Origin: Pirellulaceae bacterium
Lineage (GTDB): Bacteria > Planctomycetota > Planctomycetia > Pirellulales > Pirellulaceae
Direction: 5' to 3'
Assembly (NCBI GenBank): GCA_020852965.1
Contig: JADYZV010000009.1
Coordinates: 62,001-126,000 of the forward strand
Length of the DNA stretch: 64,000 nucleotides
In this document: positions 8,129-17,393 of the stretch, in pieces
Layout of the letters: every line of letters begins with the position of its first letter
Numbering within the stretch: the first letter of the stretch is position 1
Position numbers and translations under genes: made by a program
The notes under the pieces: generated by a model
Seen by the model: the letters and a program-made list of their open reading frames with translations, nothing else
Told to the model about the DNA's origin: nothing
The model's database searches: none

Positions 8129-10021
8129 TTAGGCGACTTCAGACGCGACAGCAGCCAGTTCTCGGCACTTGTCGGCGATACCGGCCGCGGAAAGTCCGAG
8201 ATCGGCCAACAGCTCTTCGCGCTCGGCGTGCTCGATGAACTGATCGGGAATCCCCAATCGGCGCATATGGCGTGCGTCCCAGCCACGATCACCGGCCAGT
8301 TCTAGTACCGCACTACCAAAGCCCCCCATCAAAGCACCTTCTTCCACGGTCACTACGAACTTGCAGTCGTCAAAAACTTTTTCAAGCAGAGCATCGTCTA
8401 GCGGTTTGACAAAACGTTGGTTGATGACAGCCACGTCGATTCCCTGCTGGGCGAGCAACTCAGCCGCATCCAAGGCACTCTCCAGCATACCGCCCAAGCC
8501 GAGAATGGCTCCGTCGGTCCCCCAACGAAGCACCTGTGATTTGCCGAGTTCAATAGGCTGGTCCCCGAGTCCCAAATCTTTGGCTGGCGCCTTGGGGTAG
8601 CGAATAGCTACGGGAACGTCACTAGCGATGGCAAAGTCGAGCATTTTAGCTAGTTCGGGACCATCGCCGGGGGCCAGCACGACCATATTGGGGAAGACCC
8701 GCATATAGCCGATGTCAAACACGCCATGATGCGTCGGGCCATCGGGCCCAGCCAGCCCCGCGCGGTCTAACATGAACGTCACGGGCAAATTTTGCAGCGC
8801 AACCTCTTGGAAAATTTGATCGTAGCTACGCTGCAGGAAGGTGCTATAGATGGTTACGATGGGACGCAGGCCGGTCTTGGCATGACCGGCAGCAAACGCC
8901 ACTGCGTGCGACTCGCAAATCCCCACGTCAAAGAATCGCTCTGGGAACTCCTCGCGAACCGGTTCCAGCTTATTCCCTTGGCACATGGCCGCGGTCATCA
9001 CCGTCACGCGAGAATCGCGTCGCATACAATCGCCGATCGCATCGCGAGCGAAATTCGTAAAGGCAGGCGAACTCGTCCCGCTGCGAATCTTGGCCTGTCC
9101 CGCTTCGTCTTCAAAGGCGGGTGGTGTGTGAAAGAAAACAGGGTCTTGAGCGGCCGGTTGATAGCCGTGTCCCTTCTCCGTTACGACATGCAATAGCACT
9201 GGTCCAGGTTGATCCTTGACCATCTTCAAATACTTGCACATCAAGCCAATGTCGTGTCCATCGATCGGCCCGACATAGCGTATACCCAACTCTTCGAACA
9301 ACATGCCGCCATGCAAGCCGGCCTTTACCCCCTCCTTGATCTGAGCCAACATGCGCTCGGCGGGATCCCCCAAAACAGGTACGTGATTGAGCATACGCAC
9401 CACTTCGCTTTTCAAACCCGTATAAAACGGATTGGTGCGCAAGCGGTCGAGATAACGCGCCACCGAGCCAACTCGTGGACAGATGCTCATGCGGTTGTCA
9501 TTGAGTACGATTAGCAAGTCGCTAGCTAGCTCGCCAGCGTTGTTGAGAGCTTCGAAAACGATTCCCGATGGAAAAGCTCCGTCGCCTATTACCGCTACAC
9601 TCTTCCGATGGCTCTCATCACGCAGATCATCACCACTCTTGAGCCCCAGTGCGGTCGATACGCTGCATCCGGCATGGCCTGTCATGAACAAGTCATAAGG
9701 GCTCTCGGCGGGATTCGGATAACCCATCAAACCACCGCGCGTACGTATGTTGGCAAATTCCTTATAGCGCCCTGTCACCAATTTGTGCGGATAGATTTGG
9801 TGTCCAGTATCCCAAATCAACCGATCGCTGCGGAAGTCAAATACGCTGTGCAACGCCAAGCACAACTCGACCACGCCTAGGTTGGACGCAAAGTGAGCGG
9901 TGCGAATGCTTAACAGCCCACATAGCACATGTCGAATTTCGTCGGCCACTTGTTCCAATTCAACGCGGCTCATGCCATGCAAATCGATGGCCGACTCGAG
10001 TTGCTCCAGGTGTTTTGTCAT
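8129..10021 (-). CDS. dxs: 1-deoxy-D-xylulose-5-phosphate synthase
   Basis: Thiamine-diphosphate enzyme condensing pyruvate and glyceraldehyde 3-phosphate, the entry step of the MEP isoprenoid pathway (630 residues, normal length). The N-terminal domain has WDTGHQIYPHKLVTGR and the GHAGCSVSTALGL substrate-site segment. The ThDP motif runs from GDGAFPSG to LNDN. The central pyrimidine domain has DVGICESHAVAFAAG with the catalytic glutamate, then DRAGLAGPDGPTHHG. The C-terminal transketolase domain ends with the IPDQFIEHAER region. It lies 8 bp after the prenyl synthase gene, as in many bacteria (xseB-ispA-dxs). Confidence 0.97.
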   Translation of the reverse strand: MTKHLEQLESAIDLHGMSRVELEQVADEIRHVLCGLLSIRTAHFASNLGVVELCLALHSVFDFRSDRLIWDTGHQIYPHKLVTGRYKEFANIRTRGGLMGYPNPAESPYDLFMTGHAGCSVSTALGLKSGDDLRDESHRKSVAVIGDGAFPSGIVFEALNNAGELASDLLIVLNDNRMSICPRVGSVARYLDRLRTNPFYTGLKSEVVRMLNHVPVLGDPAERMLAQIKEGVKAGLHGGMLFEELGIRYVGPIDGHDIGLMCKYLKMVKDQPGPVLLHVVTEKGHGYQPAAQDPVFFHTPPAFEDEAGQAKIRSGTSSPAFTNFARDAIGDCMRRDSRVTVMTAAMCQGNKLEPVREEFPERFFDVGICESHAVAFAAGHAKTGLRPIVTIYSTFLQRSYDQIFQEVALQNLPVTFMLDRAGLAGPDGPTHHGVFDIGYMRVFPNMVVLAPGDGPELAKMLDFAIASDVPVAIRYPKAPAKDLGLGDQPIELGKSQVLRWGTDGAILGLGGMLESALDAAELLAQQGIDVAVINQRFVKPLDDALLEKVFDDCKFVVTVEEGALMGGFGSAVLELAGDRGWDARHMRRLGIPDQFIEHAEREELLADLGLSAAGIADKCRELAAVASEVA

Positions 10022-10029
10022 GTATCGTT

Positions 10030-10947
10030 CTACACTTTTCTTTCAATGACGAACTGGGCCAACTGCGTCAGTCGCTCGCCTCTATCCTTAAAAACCGCAA
10101 CCGCTGCCAATGCTTCACTGACCAATTGCTCGGCCAGCGCCCGCGACGACTCGAGCCCCAATAGGCTCGGGTAGGTCAGTTTTCCCAGTTCACTATCTTT
10201 ACGAGTCTTTTTACCCAATTGCTCCGCAGTACTTTCAACATCCAAGCAATCGTCGACTATTTGGAAAGCCAGGCCAATTGCCGCGCCGTACGCGCTGAGA
10301 CTTCTAAGATGATCCAAAGTGGCACCGCCTGCCACCCCTCCTAATTGTAGACTAGCCTCGATCAAGGCACTTGTTTTACGGCGATGAATGCTCTTGAGGA
10401 ACTCCAGCGGCTCGAGCCCAAGCATATCAACGGGGCCGAATCTCCCCTCAGCCGCCAAATCGTCCTGTTGGCCACCGACCAGCTTACCACGCCCTGCCGC
10501 TTCGGACAGGATTCGCAGTGACTCACGGGCGGGCTGCGCAGCGAGCTCTTGGCAAATCACCTGGACGGCCAACATTTGCAGGCTATCCCCAGCCAGTATT
10601 GCCGTCGCCTCGTCAAACTGGATATGACAACACGGCCTTCCACGCCTTAGCGTATCGTCGTCCATGGCCGGCAGATCATCATGGATTAGCGAGTAGACGT
10701 GGATGAATTCGATAGCGCAGGCGGCTGGCAGAGCTGCCTTCCAATCGCCGCTAACCGCTTCACATGCGAGCAAACACAGCAGCGGTCGCAACCGCTTCCC
10801 CGGCGCCAAGACACTATAACGGATGGCTGAAGTCAGGCGTTCCGGGCAGCCTTCGTGGGCGGAAGTGAAGCGATTCAGTTGCTCTTCGATGGCGGCCCGT
10901 AGCGGCGCCAGATCGCTTGTCAATTCATTCAACGTACCACTTACCAT
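10030..10947 (-). CDS. ispA: Polyprenyl (farnesyl/geranylgeranyl) diphosphate synthase
   Basis: A trans-prenyltransferase of 305 residues that elongates allylic diphosphates with isopentenyl diphosphate. The first aspartate-rich motif is DDLPAMDDDTLRRGRP, with the two-residue insertion typical of bacterial short-chain enzymes. The second is FQIVDDCLD. The GKRLRPLLCLLACEAV region near residue 50 binds isopentenyl diphosphate. Chain-length specificity (C15 or C20) cannot be fixed by eye. The gene sits between xseB (3-bp gap) and dxs (8-bp gap), so the three are almost certainly cotranscribed. Confidence 0.93.
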   Translation of the reverse strand: MVSGTLNELTSDLAPLRAAIEEQLNRFTSAHEGCPERLTSAIRYSVLAPGKRLRPLLCLLACEAVSGDWKAALPAACAIEFIHVYSLIHDDLPAMDDDTLRRGRPCCHIQFDEATAILAGDSLQMLAVQVICQELAAQPARESLRILSEAAGRGKLVGGQQDDLAAEGRFGPVDMLGLEPLEFLKSIHRRKTSALIEASLQLGGVAGGATLDHLRSLSAYGAAIGLAFQIVDDCLDVESTAEQLGKKTRKDSELGKLTYPSLLGLESSRALAEQLVSEALAAVAVFKDRGERLTQLAQFVIERKV

Positions 10948-10950
10948 ACC

Positions 10951-11307
10951 TTAAAACAGCCCCGCTGCATCCGAGTCCTCACCGCGCGTCTTGGTCGAGC
11001 TCGCCGAGCGACGACTACTGCGAGACTGCTGTTTTTCCTCCAACGTGCTTTCTGCGTCCTCGACCGGACGCGTGATCGGATTGCCCTGCGAGTCGACGCC
11101 GCTAAGCATTTCGACACGACGCTCAGCGTTCTCCAGCCTGCCATTACAGGTTTTGAGCAGTCCAATGGCAGTGGAGTAATCGCCTAGGGCTTCCTCGAGC
11201 GGCCCGCCCCCTTGTTCCAGGCGTCGCACAATAGTCTCAAGCGATTCCATCGCTTCTTCAAAAGTTGGTTCGTCTGAGTCGGTGGCTGCGGAGCGTTTCT
11301 TGGCCAT
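10951..11307 (-). CDS. xseB: Exodeoxyribonuclease VII small subunit
   Basis: Small subunit of ExoVII, which degrades single-stranded DNA to oligonucleotides together with XseA (not in this window). The diagnostic stretch is FEEAMESLETIVRRLEQGG, then PLEEALGDYSTAIGLLKTCNGRLENAERRVEML. The ATG at 11307 (MAKKRSAA) is preferred over 11331 because GAGG lies at a suitable distance only for the former. The C-terminal tail after residue 75 is long, charged and serine-rich (QQSRSSRRSASS) compared with the usual 80-residue family. It is the first gene of the isoprenoid operon. Confidence 0.92.
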   Translation of the reverse strand: MAKKRSAATDSDEPTFEEAMESLETIVRRLEQGGGPLEEALGDYSTAIGLLKTCNGRLENAERRVEMLSGVDSQGNPITRPVEDAESTLEEKQQSRSSRRSASSTKTRGEDSDAAGLF

Positions 11308-11486
11308 TTGGCGACCTCGGATTCTAATCATTTGATTTGTCGTATCCCAAATTATCGCTACAACCGCACTTTGGCCTAGTGGCCTCCCGAGACAAAGCTC
11401 GCCTAGTCGCAGAAATCCCTACGCCCCACACAAAAAAAGGCTAAGTAACCAGTGTGCGTTATATTATCCAAACAGGGCAAGCTACT

Positions 11487-12869
11487 ATGTCAAGGCAACC
11501 GCCAACACAACTCGCGGAAGCTGCTGACCCCCTGACCGATACCGCTAAGTCTGCCATGAGTCACAATTCGCCGTCCATTTCGCAAAGCCCGCTCCCCCCC
11601 TCCCAGTCGCTTCCCTGTGGGGCCAACGCAGCCCCTCTCATCTCGCCATCTATTGTCGAAACACTCGATCGCAGCTTAGCTCAGTGGCAAGCCCAAATTA
11701 CCCTGGCATACTCTCAGGGCGCTACTCAGGAGCTTGCCGAACAGCTTCAGTTGGTCACGCTGCTCAACGATTCGCTTCAACAACGCGAGGCTCGATTGGA
11801 TGCGCAACGCCAGGCGCTTGAACAGGCCAGCGCAAACATGCTACAACAACAATCGCGTACCCAAAGGCAACGCCGCGCAATCGCCCAAACCATGCGTGCC
11901 CAAAGAGCCGAGTGGATGCTCGAACGCGAGCTGCTTCGACAGAAGGCAGACGAGCTATCGCAAGCCACGCAAATGCCGCATGACGAAGCACCATGCCTTG
12001 ACGAAACGAGCGAAGCCAATGACTCCACCGACCTGCAACTGGAATTGCAAGAAGTGCGTGCCGAACTGTCGCGTACTCAACAAGATTTGCAAGAGACCTC
12101 GCTGCTACTCCAAGAACTCGAACTGATCCAAAAAACCCAACCTATTGAACTCAATGAGTTAAGCGACGCTCCCCAGCGATGCAGTCCCACGGATTCCGAA
12201 GCACGAATCGCCGAACTAGAAGCGCGCTTGATGACTGCGGAGCAAGAGCTAAGTGATCTGAAAGATCAGAACTTCGATTTGGCTTCACAAGTCGCCAAAC
12301 ATCAAGTCCAGTCGTCGGGCCACTCCCCACACATCAACTTCGACGCTTCAACGCTTTCTTGGGAAGAACGCAAACAGTTGTTCTTGCGACAGCTCGAAGA
12401 CGAATCGGACGAAAACGACTGCAATGAAAGCGCTACTGACGCCGCGCAAGCTGCCACCCAACGGCTTGAGATGAAAAAGGTGATCCAAGCCACTCAGATC
12501 GAAATCGATCGCCGCGATGCCGAGATTGCCGAACTCCAATCGATCATCCAGCAACAATCGGATACTCGCCAAGGGGTCGCCATCGGTGCGGCCGCGTTTG
12601 CTCAAGCCTTCGACAACGATGAAATCATCCAGCAAGAGCGACAAAAGTTGATTGACATCCAGCTCCAATGGGAAGAAAAATTACGTCAAGCGGAGATCGA
12701 CGTCTCGCTCGAACGCGCCAAGCTAGCTCGTGAGCGAACTCAGCTCGAACAAGAACTCGCGAGCACCCACAGAGAAAGGTCGGTCCATGAGTCGTCGCCG
12801 ATGGAAGGCAGGACACGCAAGTGGCTCGAGCACTTGGGACTGCGCGAGGAAAATCGTAGTACCCAATAG
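11487..12869 (+). CDS. Long coiled-coil protein of unknown function
   Basis: About 460 residues when started at the ATG at 11487; a GTG at 11454 would add 11. There is a serine/proline-rich N-terminus (to about residue 55), then a nearly continuous coiled coil rich in Q, E, R, L and A to about residue 440. Examples are ELAEQLQLVTLLNDSLQQRE, LELQEVRAELSRTQQDLQET and ARIAELEARLMTAEQELSDL. It has no signal peptide or membrane segment, so it is probably cytoplasmic and structural or scaffolding. It reads away from xseB, giving a divergent promoter region at 11308-11486. I do not recognise a family. Confidence 0.75.
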   Translation: MSRQPPTQLAEAADPLTDTAKSAMSHNSPSISQSPLPPSQSLPCGANAAPLISPSIVETLDRSLAQWQAQITLAYSQGATQELAEQLQLVTLLNDSLQQREARLDAQRQALEQASANMLQQQSRTQRQRRAIAQTMRAQRAEWMLERELLRQKADELSQATQMPHDEAPCLDETSEANDSTDLQLELQEVRAELSRTQQDLQETSLLLQELELIQKTQPIELNELSDAPQRCSPTDSEARIAELEARLMTAEQELSDLKDQNFDLASQVAKHQVQSSGHSPHINFDASTLSWEERKQLFLRQLEDESDENDCNESATDAAQAATQRLEMKKVIQATQIEIDRRDAEIAELQSIIQQQSDTRQGVAIGAAAFAQAFDNDEIIQQERQKLIDIQLQWEEKLRQAEIDVSLERAKLARERTQLEQELASTHRERSVHESSPMEGRTRKWLEHLGLREENRSTQ

Positions 12870-12981
12870 CCCCAACGGCTAATGGGGTCATCCCCGTTCA
12901 ACGCTTTGACCAAGCAATAGCATAGAAATCGCTTCAGTATTAAACTTAATACCCTACCTAAAGAAAGTTTCATTCTTAATG

Positions 12982-13033
12982 TAGCTACGGTCGACAGACC
13001 ATAGAACTCTACCATCTGGCGATGGTAGCTATA
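12982..13033 (+). repeat. Family G imperfect inverted repeat (TAGCTAC...GGTAGCTA)
   Basis: GTAGCTACGGTCGACAGACC and CCATCTGGCGATGGTAGCTA face each other in the 175-bp gap before the UbiB-like gene. The hairpin ends only a few bases before that start codon, so it could influence translation. A related unit is at 14814-14888. Confidence 0.6.
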
Positions 13034-13044
13034 GAATAGCTTCG

Positions 13045-14748
13045 ATGAAAATCAGCTCCATCCCACAACTCTATCGTAATCTGCGCCGCTGGCAGGACAT
13101 CCTGGCCGTGCTGCGGCGCTACGGATTGGCGGATTGGCTCAGCAAGCTCAAATTCGATTTCATACGCGATTGGATCAAGGACGACCAAGGGGTACCGCTG
13201 GCCAGTTTTTCGCGTGAGAAACGTATCCGCTTGGCCCTGACGGAATTGGGGCCAACGTTTATCAAGCTGGGTCAAGTGCTCAGTCAGCGCCCAGACCTGA
13301 TCGGCCCCGATCTAGCCGCAGAACTAACGAGTCTGCAATCGGAGCTACCGGCCGACCCTCCCGAAGACATCCGCAAACTAATCGAAAAGGAACTCGGCAA
13401 ACCTATCGAAGAGCTGTTCGCCGAGTTTGACGGCAGTGCCATTGCTTCGGCTTCCATTGGACAAGTTCACCGGGCGCGCTTGCACGATGGCACCCACGTG
13501 GTAGTGAAAGTCCAACACCCCAATATCCAAAGCATCGTTCGCGAAGACATGGAAGTGCTGGCTGGCCTAGCCACGCTCGCGACGCACATACCCGAGATCG
13601 AGGTCTGGAAGCCAACGGTGCTGGTCGAACAACTCTCCAAGTCGCTCAAGCGTGAACTGAATTTTTCTCGCGAACTGCAGAACTTGCAGCTCTTCGCACG
13701 CGAATTGAAGGGCTACTGTGGAGTACGCATCCCAGCACCGTACCCCAAGCTGTCGACTTCCCGCGTACTAACTATGGAATTGTTGACCGGCGTTCCCGTG
13801 AGCAAGCTGGCCAACGAAGGGCCCACGCGTTTCAATGACGAAACACGGCAGCGGCTGGCCAAGCTGGCTGCCGAGGTCTACGTCGAGATGACTTTTATTC
13901 ATGGCGTCTACCATGCCGACCCGCATCCCGGCAATGTGCTAGTGCTCGACAATGGCGACCTCGGGCTACTAGACTTTGGCATGGTCGGACGTATTGATGA
14001 TCGCCTGCGTGAAACGATTGAGGAAATGCTGCTGGCCGTGGCCTCACGCGACACATCGCTCTTGACCGCTCTAATCAAACGCGTCGGCAACACTCCGCCG
14101 CGTCTCGACGACAGCCTGCTCTCGATCGATGTAGCCGATCTAATCGGAAACTACGGTTCGCAACCACTCGATTCCTTCGACCTCAGCGGTGCGCTCAACG
14201 ATGTGACTGACATCATGCACCGGCATCAGATCTCGTTGCCCCCGCAAACGTCGCTATTGATCAAGATGCTCATCTCGCTCGAAGGAACCCTGGGACAACT
14301 ATCGCCACACTTCAGCTTGCTGGAAGTCATGCAGCCCTTCTTTCGTCGCATGTGGCTCCGCCGTCTCTCGCCAAAGCGGCAAGCTAGGCGAGTCAGGCGG
14401 ATCTACATGGAATTAGAAAACCTGCTCGAAACGCTCCCCGGCCAGGTGAGTGGCGTCATGCAGTTGGTTCAGGAAGGGAGATTGGACGTACACCTTGCGC
14501 ACAAAGGGCTGAGCCCGTCGGTCAATCGCATGGTACTCGGGCTGCTAATCAGCTCTGTCTTCCTCGGTTCCTCGGTGTTGATGGCATTCAATGTTCCTCC
14601 GCTGCTATTTGCCCACAGCCCATGGCTCGGCATCGAGAAGCTCAGCCTGCTGGGCCTGATCGGCTACGCCGTGAGCCTGCTAGCCGGACTACGCCTCATC
14701 CGCGCCATCCATCGCTCCGGTAACCTCGACCGATCCGACAGCGATTAA
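13045..14748 (+). CDS. ABC1/UbiB (AarF) family atypical kinase
   Basis: A 567-residue member of the UbiB protein-kinase-like family, linked to ubiquinone or other prenyl-lipid biosynthesis and lipid homeostasis. Family signatures are present: the KxGQ motif in FIKLGQVLSQRPDLIG, the nucleotide-loop region SIGQVHRARLHDGTHVVVKVQHP with the ATP-site lysine, the catalytic-loop equivalent YHADPHPGNVLV, and LLDFGMVG for the metal-binding aspartate. Two hydrophobic segments near the C-terminus (about 495-520 and 528-550) would anchor it in the inner membrane. The exact substrate is unknown. It is transcribed alone, with repeats on both sides. Confidence 0.93.
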   Translation: MKISSIPQLYRNLRRWQDILAVLRRYGLADWLSKLKFDFIRDWIKDDQGVPLASFSREKRIRLALTELGPTFIKLGQVLSQRPDLIGPDLAAELTSLQSELPADPPEDIRKLIEKELGKPIEELFAEFDGSAIASASIGQVHRARLHDGTHVVVKVQHPNIQSIVREDMEVLAGLATLATHIPEIEVWKPTVLVEQLSKSLKRELNFSRELQNLQLFARELKGYCGVRIPAPYPKLSTSRVLTMELLTGVPVSKLANEGPTRFNDETRQRLAKLAAEVYVEMTFIHGVYHADPHPGNVLVLDNGDLGLLDFGMVGRIDDRLRETIEEMLLAVASRDTSLLTALIKRVGNTPPRLDDSLLSIDVADLIGNYGSQPLDSFDLSGALNDVTDIMHRHQISLPPQTSLLIKMLISLEGTLGQLSPHFSLLEVMQPFFRRMWLRRLSPKRQARRVRRIYMELENLLETLPGQVSGVMQLVQEGRLDVHLAHKGLSPSVNRMVLGLLISSVFLGSSVLMAFNVPPLLFAHSPWLGIEKLSLLGLIGYAVSLLAGLRLIRAIHRSGNLDRSDSD

Positions 14749-14761
14749 CATCACTAACATT

Positions 14762-14888
14762 AATGTGGCCCGGCGCTCCGCGTCGGAAATCCCCGACCGA
14801 CTGCGATTAAACGCGGCTACCGTCGCCAGACGGTAGACATAGACGTAGCTACCGTCGCCCAGCGCCAGACTTCTGCAGTCTGGCGACC
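14762..14888 (+). repeat. Family A and family G repeats between ubiB-like gene and queC
   Basis: A family A copy (14762-14787) is followed by a family G unit: GGCTACCGTCGCCAGACGG at 14815, a second GTAGCTACCGTCGCC at 14845, and a perfect small palindrome CGCCAGAC...GTCTGGCG at 14863-14885. The rest of the 391-bp gap to queC shows nothing else clear. Confidence 0.7.
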
Positions 14889-15139
14889 ACAGCAACACCA
14901 AGGAACCAAGGCTTAGATAGAGATTGAGCTGCTCGCTTTCTCGTGACTCCTTCTTCCAATAGAATCGCTCGTTGGTAGCCATTTCCGAACAAGCGCTCGA
15001 ATTGGTTATGCCAACCCACGTGACCTTGCTAACGCTGCGAGTTACGATGTTGACTGGACTGTGCCACTTTCGTTGGAGTCCAGATATTAATCACACTGAC
15101 GACATTCACCAGCACATACATAACCCCGATTCCAAACCA

Positions 15140-15832
15140 ATGCCAACAATACGCAAAGCGGTCGTGCTCCTCAGCGGGGGACTCGACTCGGCCACCGTGC
15201 TGGCCATGGCCCAACAAGCCCATTACACCGTCCACGCGCTGAGCTTTCGCTACGGGCAACGCCATCAATTGGAACTCGAACGTGCCACGCAACTGGCCCA
15301 AGCCGCCACGGTTGCGCAACATGTGATCGTCGATATCAACCTGGCTCAATTCGGCGGTTCAGCACTGACCGCCGATATCGACGTCCCCAAGCACGAATCG
15401 GCAGACCAGATTGGAGGAGATATCCCAGTCACCTATGTGCCGGCCCGCAACACCGTCTTTCTGTCACTTGCGCTAGCCTACGCCGAGAGCATCGGAGCCG
15501 CCGATATTTTCATCGGCGTCAACGCGCTCGACTACAGTGGTTATCCCGATTGTCGCCCCGAATTCATCTCAGCCTTTGAAATCATGGCCAACTTGGCCAC
15601 CAAGGCGGGCGTCGAAGGAAGCCAGCCATTGAGAATCCACACGCCGCTAAGCAACATGACTAAAGCCGAGATCATCGCGCGAGGTTTAGAGCTTGGCGTC
15701 GACTACGCACATACCACCAGTTGCTATGACCCGCTTTCCAACGGCCAGCCCTGTCAACATTGTGACGCCTGTCTCCTGCGCATGCGCGGCTTTGAACAGA
15801 ACAACCTTCAAGACCCCGCGCTGGCTCATTAG
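15140..15832 (+). CDS. queC: 7-cyano-7-deazaguanine synthase
   Basis: Converts 7-carboxy-7-deazaguanine plus ammonia and ATP to preQ0, in queuosine tRNA modification. The PP-loop ATP site is [17 protein letters not shown] near the N-terminus, followed by [16 protein letters not shown]. The zinc-binding cysteines are in [20 protein letters not shown] (C-x8-C-x2-C-x2-C). The start at 15140 gives 230 residues, the normal size; upstream in-frame starts would add an unrelated leader. Other queuosine genes are not in this window, so it appears to be a single-gene unit. Confidence 0.95.
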   Translation: MPTIRKAVVLLSGGLDSATVLAMAQQAHYTVHALSFRYGQRHQLELERATQLAQAATVAQHVIVDINLAQFGGSALTADIDVPKHESADQIGGDIPVTYVPARNTVFLSLALAYAESIGAADIFIGVNALDYSGYPDCRPEFISAFEIMANLATKAGVEGSQPLRIHTPLSNMTKAEIIARGLELGVDYAHTTSCYDPLSNGQPCQHCDACLLRMRGFEQNNLQDPALAH

Positions 15833-15913
15833 CTCAATTCCTCGCCTAGTTCCGCAAGCACTGCAACCAACGCCCACCCCAACCACCGAAATCCATTCGC
15901 CGCGAACCAATCA

Positions 15914-16131
15914 TTGAGAAATGCAAAGTGAGAAATGCAAAATGCAAAATGAAGGCTCGAAACCGAAAGCTGTTCAAACTTGCAGTTTACAATTATCAAT
16001 TCTCATTTTGCATTCCCTGAGTGTTCGAGCCCTTCCGACGATGATGTCCCAATGAACTCAAATCGTTTAAGTCACACCAAGAACCAAGAACCAAGCACCA
16101 AGAACTAAGAACTAAGAACTAAGAACCCTCA
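15914..16131 (+). repeat. Low-complexity direct repeats before the radical SAM gene
   Basis: 15914-15952 holds repeated (GA)AATGCAAA(A/G)TG units with a reverse-complement partner TCATTTTGCATT at 16003-16014. 16077-16126 is a run of about seven AGAACYAAG-type units (CCAAGAACCAAGAACCAAGC and so on). These occupy most of the 300-bp gap 15833-16132. No promoter or RNA gene is recognised. Confidence 0.7.
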
Positions 16132-16132
16132 A

Positions 16133-17230
16133 ATGCCTGATCATCGCGCCGAACTCAACCTGCCACACATTGCCGGTCGCGGTGCGCAAACCAATCCCAA
16201 CAATCGCTTTCACAAGATTCACCTGCAGGCCGACTACGAACAGCTCGAAGGGGACGATGAATTCTTCGAAGACTTGAGCAAGGTCAGCACGGAATACTTC
16301 GAGGACGACTCGCAATCGATCCTGTCCGAAAACAACAGTCCCGATATTCCCTTTCGCTACAGCCTCAATCCTTACCGCGGCTGTGCACACGGCTGTGCCT
16401 ACTGCTACGCGCGCCCAACCCATGAGTACTTAGGCCTCAGTGCGGGTGTGGATTTCGAATCGAAGATTTTTGTTAAGACGCGCGCAGCAGAACTTCTGCG
16501 TGAAGAACTCAGCAAGAAAAGCTGGCAGCCCGAGCCGATCATGATGTCGGGCGTCACCGACTGTTACCAACCCGCTGAGCGACAATTCCGAATCACGCGA
16601 GCCTGTTTGGAAATTGCGCGCCAGTTCGGTCAACCCATTGGCATCGTCACCAAGAATGCACTCATCACGCGCGATATCGACATCCTCGCCGATCTGGCTC
16701 AGCATAACTTAACACGAGTTGCCGTGAGCCTCACCTCGCTCGATCAATCGCTCACCCGAGTGCTCGAACCTCGCACCAGCTCACCGGCTTCGAGGCTACG
16801 AGCCATACGGGAACTTTCCTCGGCGGGGATACCTGTGATTGTCATGACGGCACCGATCATTCCGGGGCTCAACGACAGTGAAATCCCCTCGCTGTTGCAA
16901 GCCGCCCGTCAGCACGGTGCAACCTTCGCCGGTTACACGCTATTGCGATTGCCGTTGACGGTGAAGCCTGTCTTTCTCGATTGGTTAGCCAAGAACGTCC
17001 CCAGCCAGCAAGCCAAAATCGAACACTTGATCCAGCAGACGCGCGACGGGGGCCACAATCAATCCCAGTTCGGTCAGCGCATGCGCGGCAGCGGAGCGTT
17101 CGCCGAGCATTTGAGTTCGACATTCAGAATCTTCGCCCACAAGCATCAATTGCAGCGCAAGCCGCCGCCACTCGACTGCTCCCGCTTCGCCCTTCCCGCC
17201 GCTGCCACCCCACAACTTTGGCTCTTCTAA
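16133..17230 (+). CDS. PA0069-type (SplB-like) radical SAM protein
   Basis: A 365-residue iron-sulfur enzyme. The cluster motif is NPYRGCAHGCAYCYARPTHEY (C-x3-C-x2-C), which would bind a 4Fe-4S cluster and S-adenosylmethionine. Other conserved pieces are MMSGVTDCYQPAE, GIVTKNALITRDIDIL, SLTSLDQSLTRVLEPR and MTAPIIPGLND. This matches the family annotated PA0069/SplB-like, whose members resemble spore photoproduct lyase but whose substrate is generally unknown. It follows queC on the same strand after 300 bp of repeats, probably as an independent unit. Confidence 0.88.
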   Translation: MPDHRAELNLPHIAGRGAQTNPNNRFHKIHLQADYEQLEGDDEFFEDLSKVSTEYFEDDSQSILSENNSPDIPFRYSLNPYRGCAHGCAYCYARPTHEYLGLSAGVDFESKIFVKTRAAELLREELSKKSWQPEPIMMSGVTDCYQPAERQFRITRACLEIARQFGQPIGIVTKNALITRDIDILADLAQHNLTRVAVSLTSLDQSLTRVLEPRTSSPASRLRAIRELSSAGIPVIVMTAPIIPGLNDSEIPSLLQAARQHGATFAGYTLLRLPLTVKPVFLDWLAKNVPSQQAKIEHLIQQTRDGGHNQSQFGQRMRGSGAFAEHLSSTFRIFAHKHQLQRKPPPLDCSRFALPAAATPQLWLF

Positions 17231-17361
17231 TGTGGCCCGACGCTCCGCCGTCGGTTTCTCCTTAATGTGGCCCGACGCACCGCCGTCGGATTCTCCTTAA
17301 TGTGGCCCGACGCTCCGCCGTCGGATTCTCCTTAATGTGGCCCGACGCTCCGCGTCGGATA
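17229..17361 (+). repeat. Four tandem family A repeats, 35-bp period
   Basis: Copies start at 17229, 17264, 17299 and 17334. Each has AATGTGGCCCGACGC...GCCGTCGG followed by an identical filler (TTCTCCTT). The first copy overlaps the stop codon of the radical SAM gene (TAATGTGG). The array differs from the other tandem loci in period. Confidence 0.95.
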
Positions 17362-17393
17362 CTTCACCCGCTCGTGCATTTACCTTCCTCCCC

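Noticed and set aside
14972-15139. Longer N-terminus for QueC
   Set aside because: The extra 56 residues precede the conserved SGGLDS region by far more than in any usual QueC, and the sequence is repeat-flanked; the ATG at 15140 is the natural start.
17229-17361. Possible CRISPR array (four regularly spaced repeats)
   Set aside because: The spacers are identical to each other and only 8-10 bp, there are just four copies, and no cas gene is present. It is a tandem palindrome array.
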